Assembly: GCA_902609095.1 (NCBI GenBank)
Contig: CACLQQ010000017.1
Coordinates: 1-43,281, forward strand
Length of the DNA stretch: 43,281 nt
Source: an uncultured Bacteroidota bacterium
GTDB taxonomy: Bacteria; Bacteroidota; Bacteroidia; Chitinophagales; Saprospiraceae
Direction: 5' to 3'
Below, piece by piece: positions 1 through 9,112 of the stretch. The position numbers and the translations under genes were made by a program. The notes under the pieces are model-generated. The model was not told where the DNA came from. It ran no database searches and was given only the letters and a program-made list of their open reading frames with translations. Every line of letters starts with the position of its first letter. Position 1 is the stretch's first letter.

Positions 1-1538
1 GGTCACCTTTACTCCAATTTTTCCTAAGTAGTGTTTAGCAGCTTTTGCGGTACGATCTGACTTAACTATACTACCTAATAATCTTCCTCCTGACCTTTTA
101 CTCCTTGATCTACTACTCCTAGACCTGGACGCTCGTTCTTTGTCTTCTTCTTTTCTTCGAGCCTCTTCCTCTACTTCACAGCCTGTATGGCATCCATCTT
201 GGCTGACAGTATTTCATAGGCACTTTCTCGATCAATCACTTCGCTATATTTAGCGGCCAATTTAGAATTGTCTATAATTACATCTATTTCTTGTTTAATA
301 AGAACATCCATTCGAGACATTGGAGCTCGTAAGTAAGTATGTGCCAATGGAGTTGGAATTCCTTTCTCATTCAATCCGGTCATAAATCCTCTCCTATTCC
401 TAATGAGGTAAGCAATTCCTCTACATCATAATGATCTGACAATGGATAATTCTGTGCTGCAAGTTTAATGGCCTTGCGATCCTTAGCTGTAAATGCTCTC
501 AATGCATGTTGGACTTTAAGGCCTAACTGACCTAAAATAGCATCAGGAATATCTGCCGGTTTTTGATTGATGAAGAATAGTCCTACACCTTTAGATCTAA
601 TCAGTTTAACAATAGTTTCGATCTGATCTAAAAGCACATCGGTAGCTTCGTTAAATACTAAATGAGCCTCGTCAATAAATAGCACCAACTTCGGTCTGTC
701 CAAATCACCTTTTTCGGGAAAATCAAAATATATCTCAGCCAATAGTTGAAACATGAATGTGGAAAAAAGACCAGGCTTATCCTGGATGTCTGTTAATCTC
801 AATATAGAGATAATGCCTTTCCCATTTTCATCCAAACGTACTAGATCTTCTGTATCAAATGATCTCTCTCCAAAGAACTGCTCTGCTCCTTGCTGCTCAA
901 GTGCAACAATCTTTCTAATTATGGTGCCCACAGAAGCAGTGGACATTTTACCATATTTTTCTGCCACCACATCTTTCCCTTCTCCAATTACGAAATTGAG
1001 TACTTTTTTCAGATCCTGTAAATCGAGCAGAGGCAAATTATTATCCACACAATACTTAAATAATACTACTAAAATACCTGACTGAGTACTGCTCAAGTCT
1101 AAAATCTTAGAAAGCAATATTGGTCCAAACTCAGATACCGTTGCTCTCAATCGGGCACCTGGTTCATCAGATAAGGTCAAAAACTCAATAGGGGAAGAAC
1201 CAGCTTCAAACTTAAAACCAAGTTTTTCGTGGCGCTCATCGATTTTAGGATGCCCACCGCTGGGCATGGCCAAGCCACTTAAGTCACCCTTGATGTCCAT
1301 AACTAAGGAAGGCACGCCATTTGCCGAAAGCTGTTCTGCTATGATCTGCAATGTCTTAGTTTTACCCGTCCCTGTTGCACCAGCAATTAATCCATGTCTG
1401 TTGAAGGTCTTTAGAGGCAATCTTATCTCACTTCCCATTATTACTTCTCCATCTAACATAGCAGCTCCCATCAAGATGGAATCCCTTTCAAAATATAGCC
1501 ATCTGTTATTTCTTTTCTAACTCTTCTGTATTGCTCAT
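1..1538 (-). pseudogene. DUF853 (YjgR/HerA-like) ATPase, frameshifted, 3' end off window
   Basis: This is a HerA/FtsK-type ATPase of the DUF853 (YjgR) family, whose cellular role is not well defined. The central frame (380-1474) is clean and carries the Walker A motif GATGTGKTKT and Walker B LVLFIDEAH, followed by the family's FINQKPADIP segment. The natural start is ATG at 1538 (MSNTEELEK), but reaching the core needs two single-base corrections, near 1512 and at the C-run 1483-1485. Two more are needed downstream, near 386 and near 177, after which the Arg/Ser-rich tail reads to the window edge. All four look like 1-nt deletions. The core motifs are undamaged, so this is either a very recent pseudogene or an assembly with indel errors. 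Family assignment is firm; gene status is uncertain. Confidence 0.8.
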
Positions 1539-1562
1539 AGTCCTGTTATTAAGTTGATTAGT

Positions 1563-2480
1563 TTATCTATTATTCCAATGATTCACCCTTAAGTCAAACC
1601 TTTTTTTACTTACTGGCCATTTATTTATGTCAAAAGTACGTTCAACTTGAGACTCTATATCATCCTCTAATAATTGATCATACAACTCCATTCCTAACTC
1701 TTCCTCCAATTCATCTATTGTGACGGCATAATCCATGACAGGTCTCTCACTAACTTCATTTTCCATGATAAAAGCGATGGCTTTGATATCAGGACCCTCT
1801 GCATCCAGTACTGCTTTATAATACTTGCGGGGTACTCCAACCTTATTCTTTTGCCCAACAAAATCTGAAACCGTATGTAACATCGGACCTGTAATCACAT
1901 GAAGCCTATCATTTTTATATGCCCAATCCCTCACAGTCTCTTCCAACTCTCTCCAGATACCTCCATTAAATCGAATTTTCTGCGGACTCATATTACTCAT
2001 ATAAAATGATTGCCTCATGGCCTCTTGATTGAATGCCATATCTCCCGCAGGAGCCATATGCCCTCTGCTATAACCACTACCTCTATAATCGTAGTAATTA
2101 GCAGACCCCGAACTTACATCTGGATCCTCTAAAAACCGATCGTGTCTTTCTACATTAGGAATGACTAATTCAAATTTATTCAGCACATAACATACCCAGG
2201 CAGCCTGTTCATATTGTTCTACATACCCTACTGAATAATACCTATGATTCACGACTTCTATATCAGACCTATCTGCTACTGGTATCAAAAAAGAGCGATC
2301 ATGATCAGTAAAAAGAGTCTGATCTATAGAACGATCTATTGAAGAACTTCCAGAATTCTGATAGCCTCTAAAACCAAAAATGAATAACGCAGCGGAAATA
2401 GCTATCATCAAAAATATCCTTACGGTCATCCCAAGGAATGGATTCTTGACACTACCGTGATTTCTTCTAAACTTCGCCAT
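1563..2480 (-). CDS. DNA/RNA non-specific endonuclease (NUC1 family), membrane-anchored
   Basis: A 305-residue nuclease of the beta-beta-alpha-metal (Serratia nuclease) superfamily that cleaves DNA and RNA with a single Mg2+. The active-site motif SRGHMAPAGD sits around residues 138-147, with H141 as the general base; the family usually has DRGH, so Ser replaces the Asp. The metal-ligand region FNGGIWRELE follows at about 171-180, with N172 the expected ligand. A hydrophobic segment at residues 20-38 near a basic N-terminus indicates a signal anchor, so the enzyme probably acts in the periplasm or at the surface. It lies just upstream of the broken DUF853 gene on the same strand. The reading frame is intact and of normal family length. 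Confidence 0.9.
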   Translation of the reverse strand: MAKFRRNHGSVKNPFLGMTVRIFLMIAISAALFIFGFRGYQNSGSSSIDRSIDQTLFTDHDRSFLIPVADRSDIEVVNHRYYSVGYVEQYEQAAWVCYVLNKFELVIPNVERHDRFLEDPDVSSGSANYYDYRGSGYSRGHMAPAGDMAFNQEAMRQSFYMSNMSPQKIRFNGGIWRELEETVRDWAYKNDRLHVITGPMLHTVSDFVGQKNKVGVPRKYYKAVLDAEGPDIKAIAFIMENEVSERPVMDYAVTIDELEEELGMELYDQLLEDDIESQVERTFDINKWPVSKKRFDLRVNHWNNR

Positions 2481-2574
2481 ATGCTCAGCCCTCTTTTATT
2501 CTACTTTTAAGTGTTCAGTATGATTCGACAGCTAAAATATAGATGAACTTTAAAAGGCGCAAGTATATATATTT

Positions 2575-3351
2575 CTGATTTTCTTAATCCATTGTTCCAT
2601 ACAAGGATTTACACAGAGCCCACTTTCAACCGTCCAAATAGCATCTGGTGAATCAAAGTCTATCATCGCAGCAGGTCAATTTAACCTTATTAATCCGATT
2701 AGTAACTTAAATCTGAACAAGGATTGGAATCTATTGGCCTCAACAGAGAATCGATTCTTTGCTGGCATTCAATCAAGCTTCATATCACTTGCACAAAATT
2801 CCGAAAATCAAGGATTTACATTTGGTCTTCAAGACTACGGTATAGATGGGTATTCCATGAATACTTGGTCCTTAGGATATGGACGTAAGCTGAGTACTCG
2901 CTGGCAGATAGGAGCTCAAATGAAGATCTTTACGCTTAACATACAAGAGACGGCTAATCAATCAGAATTCAACCTAGACTTATCACTTCAATATCACATG
3001 TTAGATCCTTTAAAGATTTCTATTCTTATTAAAACCTAAATTCTTCAAACACTCTGAATCCATCATTTATAAATTTTGGTGCTCAATTAAAAGTGTCCAA
3101 CAAACTTATTCTAATAAGTGAATTACAAATAGACATTACTAGAGAAAACCCCCAAGCTCCAACAGTAATAACTGGTATCCATAGCCAAATGATAGACCAG
3201 TTAAACTTATACTTAGGAGTGAACACTACTTATCAGGGTCCCTCGATAGGACTTACCTATGATTGGAAGGCTTATTCTTTCTCACTCGGGGTTAGCAATC
3301 ATGCATAGTTAGGAAGAATGGGCTCATTTAGTTTGGGTCTGAGAATCTAAG
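2575..3351 (+). pseudogene. Outer-membrane beta-barrel protein remnant
   Basis: Three in-order fragments rebuild a beta-barrel protein of about 250 residues. The first reads through GQFNLINPISN and the segment 2734-3039 (LGYGRKLSTRWQIGAQMK); the second is 3093-3308 (GIHSQMIDQLNLYLGVNTTY, then GLTYDWKAYSFSLG). After the TAG at 3306-3308 it ends as LGRMGSFSLGLRI. Alternating hydrophobic strands and a C-terminal barrel strand resemble the PorP/SprF or TonB-less barrels common in Bacteroidota. There is at least one frameshift between 3039 and 3093, and the N-terminal signal peptide is not recognisable. Its 3' end overlaps the end of the convergent DUF3810 gene by 28 nt. The function is unknown; I am confident only that it is a decayed barrel. 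Confidence 0.6.
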
Positions 3352-4529
3352 ATTAGCGTCCCATAGCGTTCCTGCCAAGAATTTGCTAAGACGATCATCC
3401 TACTATAACTCATTAAACCCTCTGAGATGCCGTGTGTTCTAAGATAAGTATCGTACACCATATCTCTCAACCTAGGAAGAATGTCAGGATATCGATTACT
3501 ATAAGAAATGATTTCATCCAAGTCCTCTATGACCTCAGAGTTAACACCCTTCATCACCTCAAAAAATTGCTCTTTATTCTGCCGATATGCATCAGATCTG
3601 AGATATCGCCAATAGGACATATAACCGGAATACCTCACATAGACATCGTCACTATTAATACAAGCTAGCAATGCCCAAAAATTACAAACATCCTCCCCAG
3701 TATATCCATATCCATGCGACATCTCATGAAGTATAGTAAATGGCCAGGTAATTGGATGAAGACCAGGATCTATATGACCTTCATTAACGAAAGGTAAATA
3801 TACCCCTGCCGTACCCCAGTATAACAGGGAGCCCTTTGGATAAAGTAGTCTTACTCTTACCCTCCCTGCATGTGGCAGGTTTAGACGTTCAAACATACCC
3901 GTTAAAAATGGCCTATAATACCCATCAAATGCAATAATTGTTTCTTCCCATAAGACGCTATCAGTCATAGTCTCCCTTAAATGATTCAGACTATCTGTAA
4001 CTCTAGTAAGATCATCAAATAGAGATACTTCGTCCATCTTGACATAAGTGTTATCTAAGAGTTTATCAATCGTATTATGACGCTTATAATTAAATCCCCA
4101 AAAAAGATAAAACATCAATAAAGCAATACAAATGAATACACCTAAGGAAAGTAACAGTTTAGTACCTTGGTTGAATCCGTCCTTCCGGAGATTTAGAATT
4201 CCACGGAACCCTCTAAACAAACAATAGACCAGATATGATAACAAAAGATAGACCAGAGGAAATGGAGTCCACCCTATTGTATAATCCCATAAGCTTCTCC
4301 ACCAAACATATATTCCGTTTGAATAGGCGAGTTCAACTATATCAGATTCAAGAGGTAGCACATAAAATAGAAGTACAACCATAATGGAGAGAACTATGAT
4401 TCCAAATTGACCTGACTGCCTCAATCTTAATTTTATTAGCTTAATTTTAACAAATAAATCTATAAAATGTGTGCTGGCAGACGATGTTTTGCTTAATCCC
4501 GATTTAGGCAACTTTTTTCTTACTTTCAT
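3324..4529 (-). CDS. DUF3810 family membrane metalloprotease-like protein
   Basis: A 401-residue DUF3810 protein. ATG at 4529 (MKVRKKLPKSG) is preferred over the longer in-frame start at 4595, because the latter would run into the divergent thioredoxin gene. The N-terminal third has three hydrophobic segments (GIIVLSIMVVLLFYVLPL, a second around the WTPFPLVYLLLSYLVYCLF stretch, and LLLSLGVFICIALLMFYLF). The C-terminal part holds HEMSH, an HExxH zinc motif, followed by the GEDVCNFWALLAC helix where the family normally has EDEANFLAYLA. This points to a gluzincin-like fold facing the periplasm, although no substrate is known for DUF3810. The frame is intact and of usual length, and it is divergent from trxA with a 33-bp gap. 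Confidence 0.85.
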   Translation of the reverse strand: MKVRKKLPKSGLSKTSSASTHFIDLFVKIKLIKLRLRQSGQFGIIVLSIMVVLLFYVLPLESDIVELAYSNGIYVWWRSLWDYTIGWTPFPLVYLLLSYLVYCLFRGFRGILNLRKDGFNQGTKLLLSLGVFICIALLMFYLFWGFNYKRHNTIDKLLDNTYVKMDEVSLFDDLTRVTDSLNHLRETMTDSVLWEETIIAFDGYYRPFLTGMFERLNLPHAGRVRVRLLYPKGSLLYWGTAGVYLPFVNEGHIDPGLHPITWPFTILHEMSHGYGYTGEDVCNFWALLACINSDDVYVRYSGYMSYWRYLRSDAYRQNKEQFFEVMKGVNSEVIEDLDEIISYSNRYPDILPRLRDMVYDTYLRTHGISEGLMSYSRMIVLANSWQERYGTLILDSQTQTK

Positions 4530-4562
4530 GGTTATTAAAATCGAACATAAATTATTACAACC

Positions 4563-4880
4563 ATGGCATTTAAATTCACCGATACAAATTTTCAAGAAAC
4601 TGCATTAGCACCAGGTGAAATATCTGTTGTAGACTTTTGGGCAGAATGGTGTGGACCATGTCGTTTAGTAGGTCCTGTAATTGAGGACTTAGCTAAAGAT
4701 TATGACGGCAAGGCTCTTATAGGAAAAGTCAATGTAGACAACAATCCGGAGACATCTATGAAATACGGTGTGAGAAGTATCCCTACTATACTATTTATCA
4801 AAGATGGAGAAGTAGTAGATAAGCATGTAGGCACAGCTACCAAAGCTACCTTATCACAAAAACTTGACTCATTATTATAG
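4563..4880 (+). CDS. trxA: Thioredoxin
   Basis: A 105-residue cytoplasmic thioredoxin with the canonical WCGPC active site (C30 and C33) and the cis-proline segment RSIPT. It reduces protein disulfides and is itself reduced by thioredoxin reductase; no reductase gene is visible nearby. Length and motifs match single-domain bacterial Trx and there is no signal peptide. The gene is monocistronic: a strong hairpin-U-tract terminator lies 23 bp after the stop, and the upstream neighbour is divergent. Confidence 0.97.
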   Translation: MAFKFTDTNFQETALAPGEISVVDFWAEWCGPCRLVGPVIEDLAKDYDGKALIGKVNVDNNPETSMKYGVRSIPTILFIKDGEVVDKHVGTATKATLSQKLDSLL

Positions 4881-4903
4881 AGATAACAACTAGAAGAATC
4901 AGA

Positions 4904-4937
4904 AACCCCTGCTGGACAATCCCAGCCGGGGTTTTTT
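4904..4937 (+). terminator. Rho-independent terminator of trxA
   Basis: The 12-nt arm AACCCCTGCTGG (4904-4915) pairs with CCAGCCGGGGTT (4922-4933) with a single mismatch and a 6-nt loop, followed by a T-run to 4937. It sits directly after the thioredoxin stop codon. Confidence 0.9.
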
Positions 4938-4997
4938 AATATAAGAGATGTACCAAAAGAACATGGATATATATTATAATAAATCATTTTTATTCAT

Positions 4998-5654
4998 CAT
5001 CAACTTATTTACGTTGGAGACGAGTTCATAGATGACTTTGTACAACCTGAACTACACATCAACAACCAGATTGACAATCTGCTGAATGTAACTGAATATC
5101 AATTTGAAGCTACCTATTTTAATAATTTTAGCATCCCCGAAAGTGCTCAAATCGTTTGGAGCAGCATGAATGAAAGCGTTATAATTATATCTGCATCAGG
5201 GCTCGCTCAAGTTATCAATTCGGGCAGTGCCACTATCAGTGCAGCCGTAAATGATGAATCCGAGGTAATTGAATTATTCGAAGTATCTGTTACAGAGGCA
5301 GAAACTAAAGAAACATCAGATCTCATAAGTGTAGCCATCCAGACAACTTCATCTAATGTATAAAAAGGAAATTTCACTGTTGAACCAAATGACCAAGATG
5401 GCGTCGTAATAGAATTTGACGATAATTACAGAGCATCTTCTACCCTTCCAGTTCTATATCTCTATTTATCGAATAATCAGAACTCAATCAATAGAGCTTT
5501 GGAAGTAGGTATGGTCGACGTTTATTCTGGTGTTCACAGCTATGAATGCTCAGATGTCAGTATCAGTCAGTATGAATACCTCCTTTATTTCTGCAAACCA
5601 TTCAATTTCAAGGTTGGTGATGGTAAATCATTAAACATGAATTATGAATATTAA
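4998..5654 (+). pseudogene. Ig-like (BIG2-type) surface protein fragment, 5' truncated and with a stop
   Basis: One continuous frame starts within VGDEFIDDFVQPEL at about 5013 and ends at TAA 5652-5654. It is interrupted by a single TAA at 5361-5363. The segment around residues SIPESAQIVWSSMNESVIIIS, followed by GLAQVINSGSATISAAV, is typical of bacterial Ig-like group 2 repeats. The C-terminal part (LYFCKPFNFKVGDG) continues in frame after the stop. The start codon and lipoprotein or secretion signal are missing, so the N-terminus has been lost or scrambled. It overlaps the start of the following barrel pseudogene by 11 nt, so both were probably one operon for a cell-surface assembly. The exact function is not recognised. 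Confidence 0.6.
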
Positions 5655-6503
5655 AATTATTGCCGCACTGCTGCTTATCAATACAACTCTTAGGACAGGA
5701 GGCCCAAGGCCTTAGAAGCAAAGAAACTTTTATCTAAAATTATCTGAATGGTAGGTAGCCTTTGGTGAGCACATTACTGATACGGGTATGATAGACCCTA
5801 ACCTTACTACAGGGATTTTTAACACAGCTCTATACTGAGAACATCGGATAACCGATAGGCTTACAGGAGTAGTAAATGCCCAATTGTTCAGCAGAAACTA
5901 TACTAATAACCTCATCTCTTATGCAACTGGAGAGACCCTGATCCAAGGAGAGGCATTAAACTCAATTGGGGACATCGATGTATCGTTTAAATAAAGTATA
6001 ACTAAGCTGGGCTCCTTATCTTTATCCGCGACACTAACGTTCGGGATTCCCTAAGGGACTACATGGGGGCACTCAACAATTTGCAATCTGGAGATGGAGA
6101 ATTTAACCAGATGTAACTGATTCATACAGGTTCAGATATTAATATAGCCAGTGTGCTAGCTTTCAGCTCATTATACCTCTGATTTAACAATAGAAAACAG
6201 GTCTTTCCTAACGAAGTACGATATGGTTTCGAACTTGGTGTAGGCTTAGATAATAAATCACTTTGGTTGGTGACTAAACTGAATGTAATCGAGTCATTGA
6301 AAAATAGAAAAACCGAAGCTTCTGCTAACAGTACAAGCATTTTCGCGAATAATACTGAATTCACAAGTCTCCCTTTTAAAGCTAACTATTTTGTTACTAA
6401 GAAGTTTGAAATTAGCGCCTTAGTAGCAAGTATATTAAGTGGATCTATCATCGCTGCAGCCCCGTCCTATTCTCTAGTGATATTCATCGATACGAGTAAA
6501 TAG
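5644..6503 (+). pseudogene. Outer-membrane beta-barrel protein, heavily decayed
   Basis: Starts at ATG 5644 (MNIKIIAALLLINTTL, a signal peptide) and, after several frame changes, can be followed to TAG 6501-6503. Recognisable pieces include HITDTGMIDPNLTTGIFNTA, then RLTGVVNAQLFSRNYTNN, LNSIGDIDVSFK, YGFELGVGLDNKSLWLVTKLN and the terminal barrel strand APSYSLVIFIDTSK. This matches the general architecture of Saprospiria outer-membrane barrels of unknown function, with several in-frame stops and frameshifts along its length. It is the most eroded gene in the window, suggesting that it was lost early. No specific substrate can be assigned. Confidence 0.6.
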
Positions 6504-6528
6504 ACAACTTTTCAAGCAACAATGAAGG

Positions 6529-6559
6529 CTGATATCATATCTTGTAGGTATGATATCAG
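6529..6559 (+). repeat. Inverted repeat spanning the cupin start codon
   Basis: CTGATATCATA (6529-6539) and TATGATATCAG (6549-6559) are perfect 11-nt inverted repeats separated by 9 nt (TCTTGTAGG). The start codon of the cupin gene (ATG 6550) lies inside the right arm and the only purine-rich ribosome-site-like bases lie in the loop. It could be an operator for a dimeric regulator or an mRNA hairpin that hides the start codon; the sequence alone does not decide. Confidence 0.55.
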
Positions 6560-6912
6560 TCGTTAATCTTCAAGAGAAATTTAGTTCTTTCAGTGATCAC
6601 TGGTCTCCTAAGATAGCTGGAGAACTAAACGGTCAACATATCAAATTGGCTAAAATCCAGGGAGAGTTCACTATGCACAAACATGATTACGAGGATGAAA
6701 TGTTCTTGGTGATTTCCGGACGCTTAATCATGAAATTAGAAGACAGGCAACTGGAGATTGGCCCAGGAGAATATGTCATCATACCCAAAGGCACCATGCA
6801 TCAACCAATTGCTCACGTCGAGACCCAGATTTTGCTTTTTGAGCCTATAGGTACAGTTAATACTGGTGATCAAATAAATGATCTCACCAAAACTGAATTG
6901 GAGAGAATTTAA
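6550..6912 (+). CDS. Small cupin domain protein
   Basis: A 120-residue single-domain cupin. Metal-ligand positions are visible: H43 and H45 in FTMHKHDYEDEMF, E50 (the third ligand of cupin motif 1), and H84 in the motif-2 segment IIPKGTMHQP. The GRLIMKLEDRQLEIGPGEYV strand pair between them is typical. Such small cupins bind a divalent metal, and their substrates range from sugars to ligands of unknown type, so no reaction can be assigned. The frame is intact. It lies 36 bp before a DUF58 gene on the same strand. Its start codon is embedded in an inverted repeat, which suggests regulated expression. Confidence 0.8.
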   Translation: MISVVNLQEKFSSFSDHWSPKIAGELNGQHIKLAKIQGEFTMHKHDYEDEMFLVISGRLIMKLEDRQLEIGPGEYVIIPKGTMHQPIAHVETQILLFEPIGTVNTGDQINDLTKTELERI

Positions 6913-6948
6913 AAATCTTAATACTCTAATAGTTCTAACTTTACATAT

Positions 6949-7878
6949 ATGAGCTTTTTTGATTTGTACGATCTCAAAAAGATTGAAAATCTGGATTTGT
7001 TAGCCCGTAAGGTAGTGGAGGGTTTCATTATAGGACTTCACAAAAGTCCATTTCATGGGTTTTCTGTAGAATTTGTTGAACATAGATTATACAATAGTGG
7101 AGAAAGCACTAAAAATCTCGACTGGAAAGTCTATGCTCGTAGTGAAAAGCTATTTGTCAAGCGATATGAAGAAGAGACCAACTTACGTTGTCAAATCGTT
7201 ATAGACTCATCCTCATCTATGTTTTTCCCCAAAGATTTGAAGATTAAGGATCTCTCAATAAATAAGTTTCAGTATTCCGCTCTCGGAGCGGCCAGTTTGA
7301 TGAACCTACTCAAGCGTCAGAGAGATGCATTTGGGTTAAGTCTTTTTGATTCTAGGCTTAAAATTCACACGCCCAATAAATCAAGTAGCACCCACTATAA
7401 ATTACTACTTAGCTATCTCGAAAAAGAGATCCAAGAATCAGCCATCCAGCAAACTGGCGACATCCCTGCTGTGCTACATCAAATAGCAGATAGAGTTCAT
7501 AAGCGATCATTGATCATTATTTTTTCAGATTTCTTTGATCGAAATGATAATCAAGAGGAGTTATTCTCTGCACTACAGCATCTGAATTATAAAAAGCACG
7601 AAGTAGTAGTCTTTCATGTTATGGATCAGCCATTAGAAATGGAGTTTGAGTTCGAAAATCGACCTCATTTATTCATAGACATGGAGACTGGTGAAGAAGT
7701 TAAACTGCAATCCAATGAGCTAAAAAGTGCCTACCAAAAGAAAGTAAAAGATCATCAAGAGAAGATTATTCAGAAATGTCTACAATATAAGATAGACTAT
7801 GTGCCAACTAATATCAGAGATGGTTACCACGAAGTACTAAGACGATATTTTGTTAAAAGATCTAAGCTTAGTAAATAA
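6949..7878 (+). CDS. DUF58 family protein (stand-alone)
   Basis: A 309-residue DUF58 protein. The signature FHGFSVEFVEHRLYNSGE, followed by LDWKVYARSEKLFVKRYEEE (about residues 36-75), is the standard DUF58 N-terminal block. A von Willebrand factor A-like fold follows, with a MIDAS-type DSSSSM motif near residues 87-92 (LRCQIVIDSSSSM). DUF58 proteins usually act with MoxR AAA+ ATPases in protein maturation or stress functions; here no moxR is adjacent. A second DUF58 gene with its own moxR lies at 27.0 kb. The frame is intact, and its context with a cupin and PPK2 is not informative about its partner. Confidence 0.88.
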   Translation: MSFFDLYDLKKIENLDLLARKVVEGFIIGLHKSPFHGFSVEFVEHRLYNSGESTKNLDWKVYARSEKLFVKRYEEETNLRCQIVIDSSSSMFFPKDLKIKDLSINKFQYSALGAASLMNLLKRQRDAFGLSLFDSRLKIHTPNKSSSTHYKLLLSYLEKEIQESAIQQTGDIPAVLHQIADRVHKRSLIIIFSDFFDRNDNQEELFSALQHLNYKKHEVVVFHVMDQPLEMEFEFENRPHLFIDMETGEEVKLQSNELKSAYQKKVKDHQEKIIQKCLQYKIDYVPTNIRDGYHEVLRRYFVKRSKLSK

Positions 7879-7931
7879 AGGAATAAGCAATCATGTCTAA
7901 TTAAGTAAGTGGATATTAATCAAATAGAAAC

Positions 7932-8684
7932 ATGAAAATCAAATTATCAGATTATAGTACGCTACCCCCTAAAGGTACAGATGAAAAAGAAATAGAAGAT
8001 AAAACTAAGGATCTTGCAAAAGAATTAGCCAATCTACAATATGATCTGTATAAAGAAAGCAAACAAGCGCTATTAGTAATATTTCAGGGTATGGATGCCA
8101 GTGGCAAGGACGGCTCTACTCGTAATGTATTTAGATATTGTACACCATCCAATATAACTGCGCATTCATTTAAAAAGCCAACAGATGAGGAGTTCGCACA
8201 TGATTTCCTTTGGAGAGTACACAAGTTGGCTCCCGCACAAGGTCATATCACAATCTTCAACAGATCTCACTCTGAGGATATCTTAATACAGCGTGTACAT
8301 GGATGGATTGATGATGATCGTGCAGAAGCACGTATAAATGCAATCAATGCCTGGGAGACCTTACTTCTCAAGGATAATAATACCAGAATACTCAAATTCT
8401 ATATGCATATCTTGCCTGAACGACAATTGGAAAAATTGCAGGAACGTATCGATGATGAAGATCGTAACTGGAAGCATAAAGCACAGGACTGGGAAGAACG
8501 TAAACTATGGGATAAGTATATGCACTATTATGAGGAGGCTATCAATAAGTGTAACGCCATTCCCTGGATTATTGCACCAGTTGATAAACGATGGTATAGA
8601 AACTACTTCGTAGCTAAAAAAGGCCGTAGAAACCCTCAAAGACATGAAAATCAAAGTTCCAAAAGGTATAGAGGACTGAGATGA
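7932..8684 (+). CDS. ppk2: Polyphosphate kinase 2 family protein
   Basis: A 250-residue cytoplasmic PPK2, which transfers phosphate between polyphosphate and nucleoside mono- or diphosphates. The P-loop-like Walker A GMDASGKDGS spans residues 53-62 (K59) and the Walker B/lid segment ITIFNRSHSED is at about 106-116. Single-domain length and the WEERKLWDKYMHYYEEAINK segment are typical. I cannot assign the subclass (AMP, ADP or both) with confidence. The gene overlaps the downstream S4 gene by 4 nt (ATGA), implying translational coupling. It lies immediately upstream of the putative lipid-storage block, so polyphosphate metabolism may be linked to storage; that link is inference. Confidence 0.92.
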   Translation: MKIKLSDYSTLPPKGTDEKEIEDKTKDLAKELANLQYDLYKESKQALLVIFQGMDASGKDGSTRNVFRYCTPSNITAHSFKKPTDEEFAHDFLWRVHKLAPAQGHITIFNRSHSEDILIQRVHGWIDDDRAEARINAINAWETLLLKDNNTRILKFYMHILPERQLEKLQERIDDEDRNWKHKAQDWEERKLWDKYMHYYEEAINKCNAIPWIIAPVDKRWYRNYFVAKKGRRNPQRHENQSSKRYRGLR

Positions 8685-9094
8685 GTTCAGATAAAGTCAG
8701 AATTGATAAATGGCTCTGGAGCGTACGTATCTACAAGACTAGAACACAGGCAACCGAGGCATGTAAAAAAAGTAATATAAAGATTAGGTCCAAAGCAATT
8801 AAACCATCCACCCTCGTGGATGTAGAAGACCTAATATCCGTGCACAAAAATGGGTTCAATCTAACATTCAAAGTGCTCAAACTAATCACTAAAAGAGTTG
8901 GAGCCCCCCTGGCCGTAACATGTTATGAAAATCTAACTCCAGAAAGTGAGATGAATAAATATAGTGATTGGTTCATTGGTAAGGCCCAAGCTGAAACTCG
9001 GGAGAAAGGTGCAGGTCGTCCCACCAAAAGAGAACGTAGAGAAATAGATACTTATAAAGACCGTATCTTTTGGGACGAAGAAGATTTAGAATAG
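8681..9094 (+). CDS. hslR: S4-domain RNA-binding protein (Hsp15-like)
   Basis: A 137-residue protein with an N-terminal S4 domain (residues about 6-70: VRIDKWLWSVRIYKTRTQA, then CKKSNIKIRSKAIKPSTLVDVEDLI) and a basic C-terminal tail (GAGRPTKRERREIDTYKDR). This architecture is that of HslR/Hsp15, which binds stalled 50S subunits carrying nascent chains and helps recycle them. Start and stop are clear, and the ATGA overlap with ppk2 indicates an operon. The assignment to the Hsp15 family is good; stress regulation is not visible in the sequence. Confidence 0.88.
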   Translation: MSSDKVRIDKWLWSVRIYKTRTQATEACKKSNIKIRSKAIKPSTLVDVEDLISVHKNGFNLTFKVLKLITKRVGAPLAVTCYENLTPESEMNKYSDWFIGKAQAETREKGAGRPTKRERREIDTYKDRIFWDEEDLE

Positions 9095-9112
9095 CATAAA
9101 ACATAAATAGCT

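Noticed and set aside
753-1085. A 110-codon plus-strand frame opposite the DUF853 core.
   Set aside because: It is an antisense shadow of a conserved ATPase; the composition is not protein-like and no start signal supports it.
6122-6364. An 80-codon minus-strand frame within the outer-membrane barrel relic.
   Set aside because: It lies opposite recognisable barrel strands on the plus strand and resembles no family.
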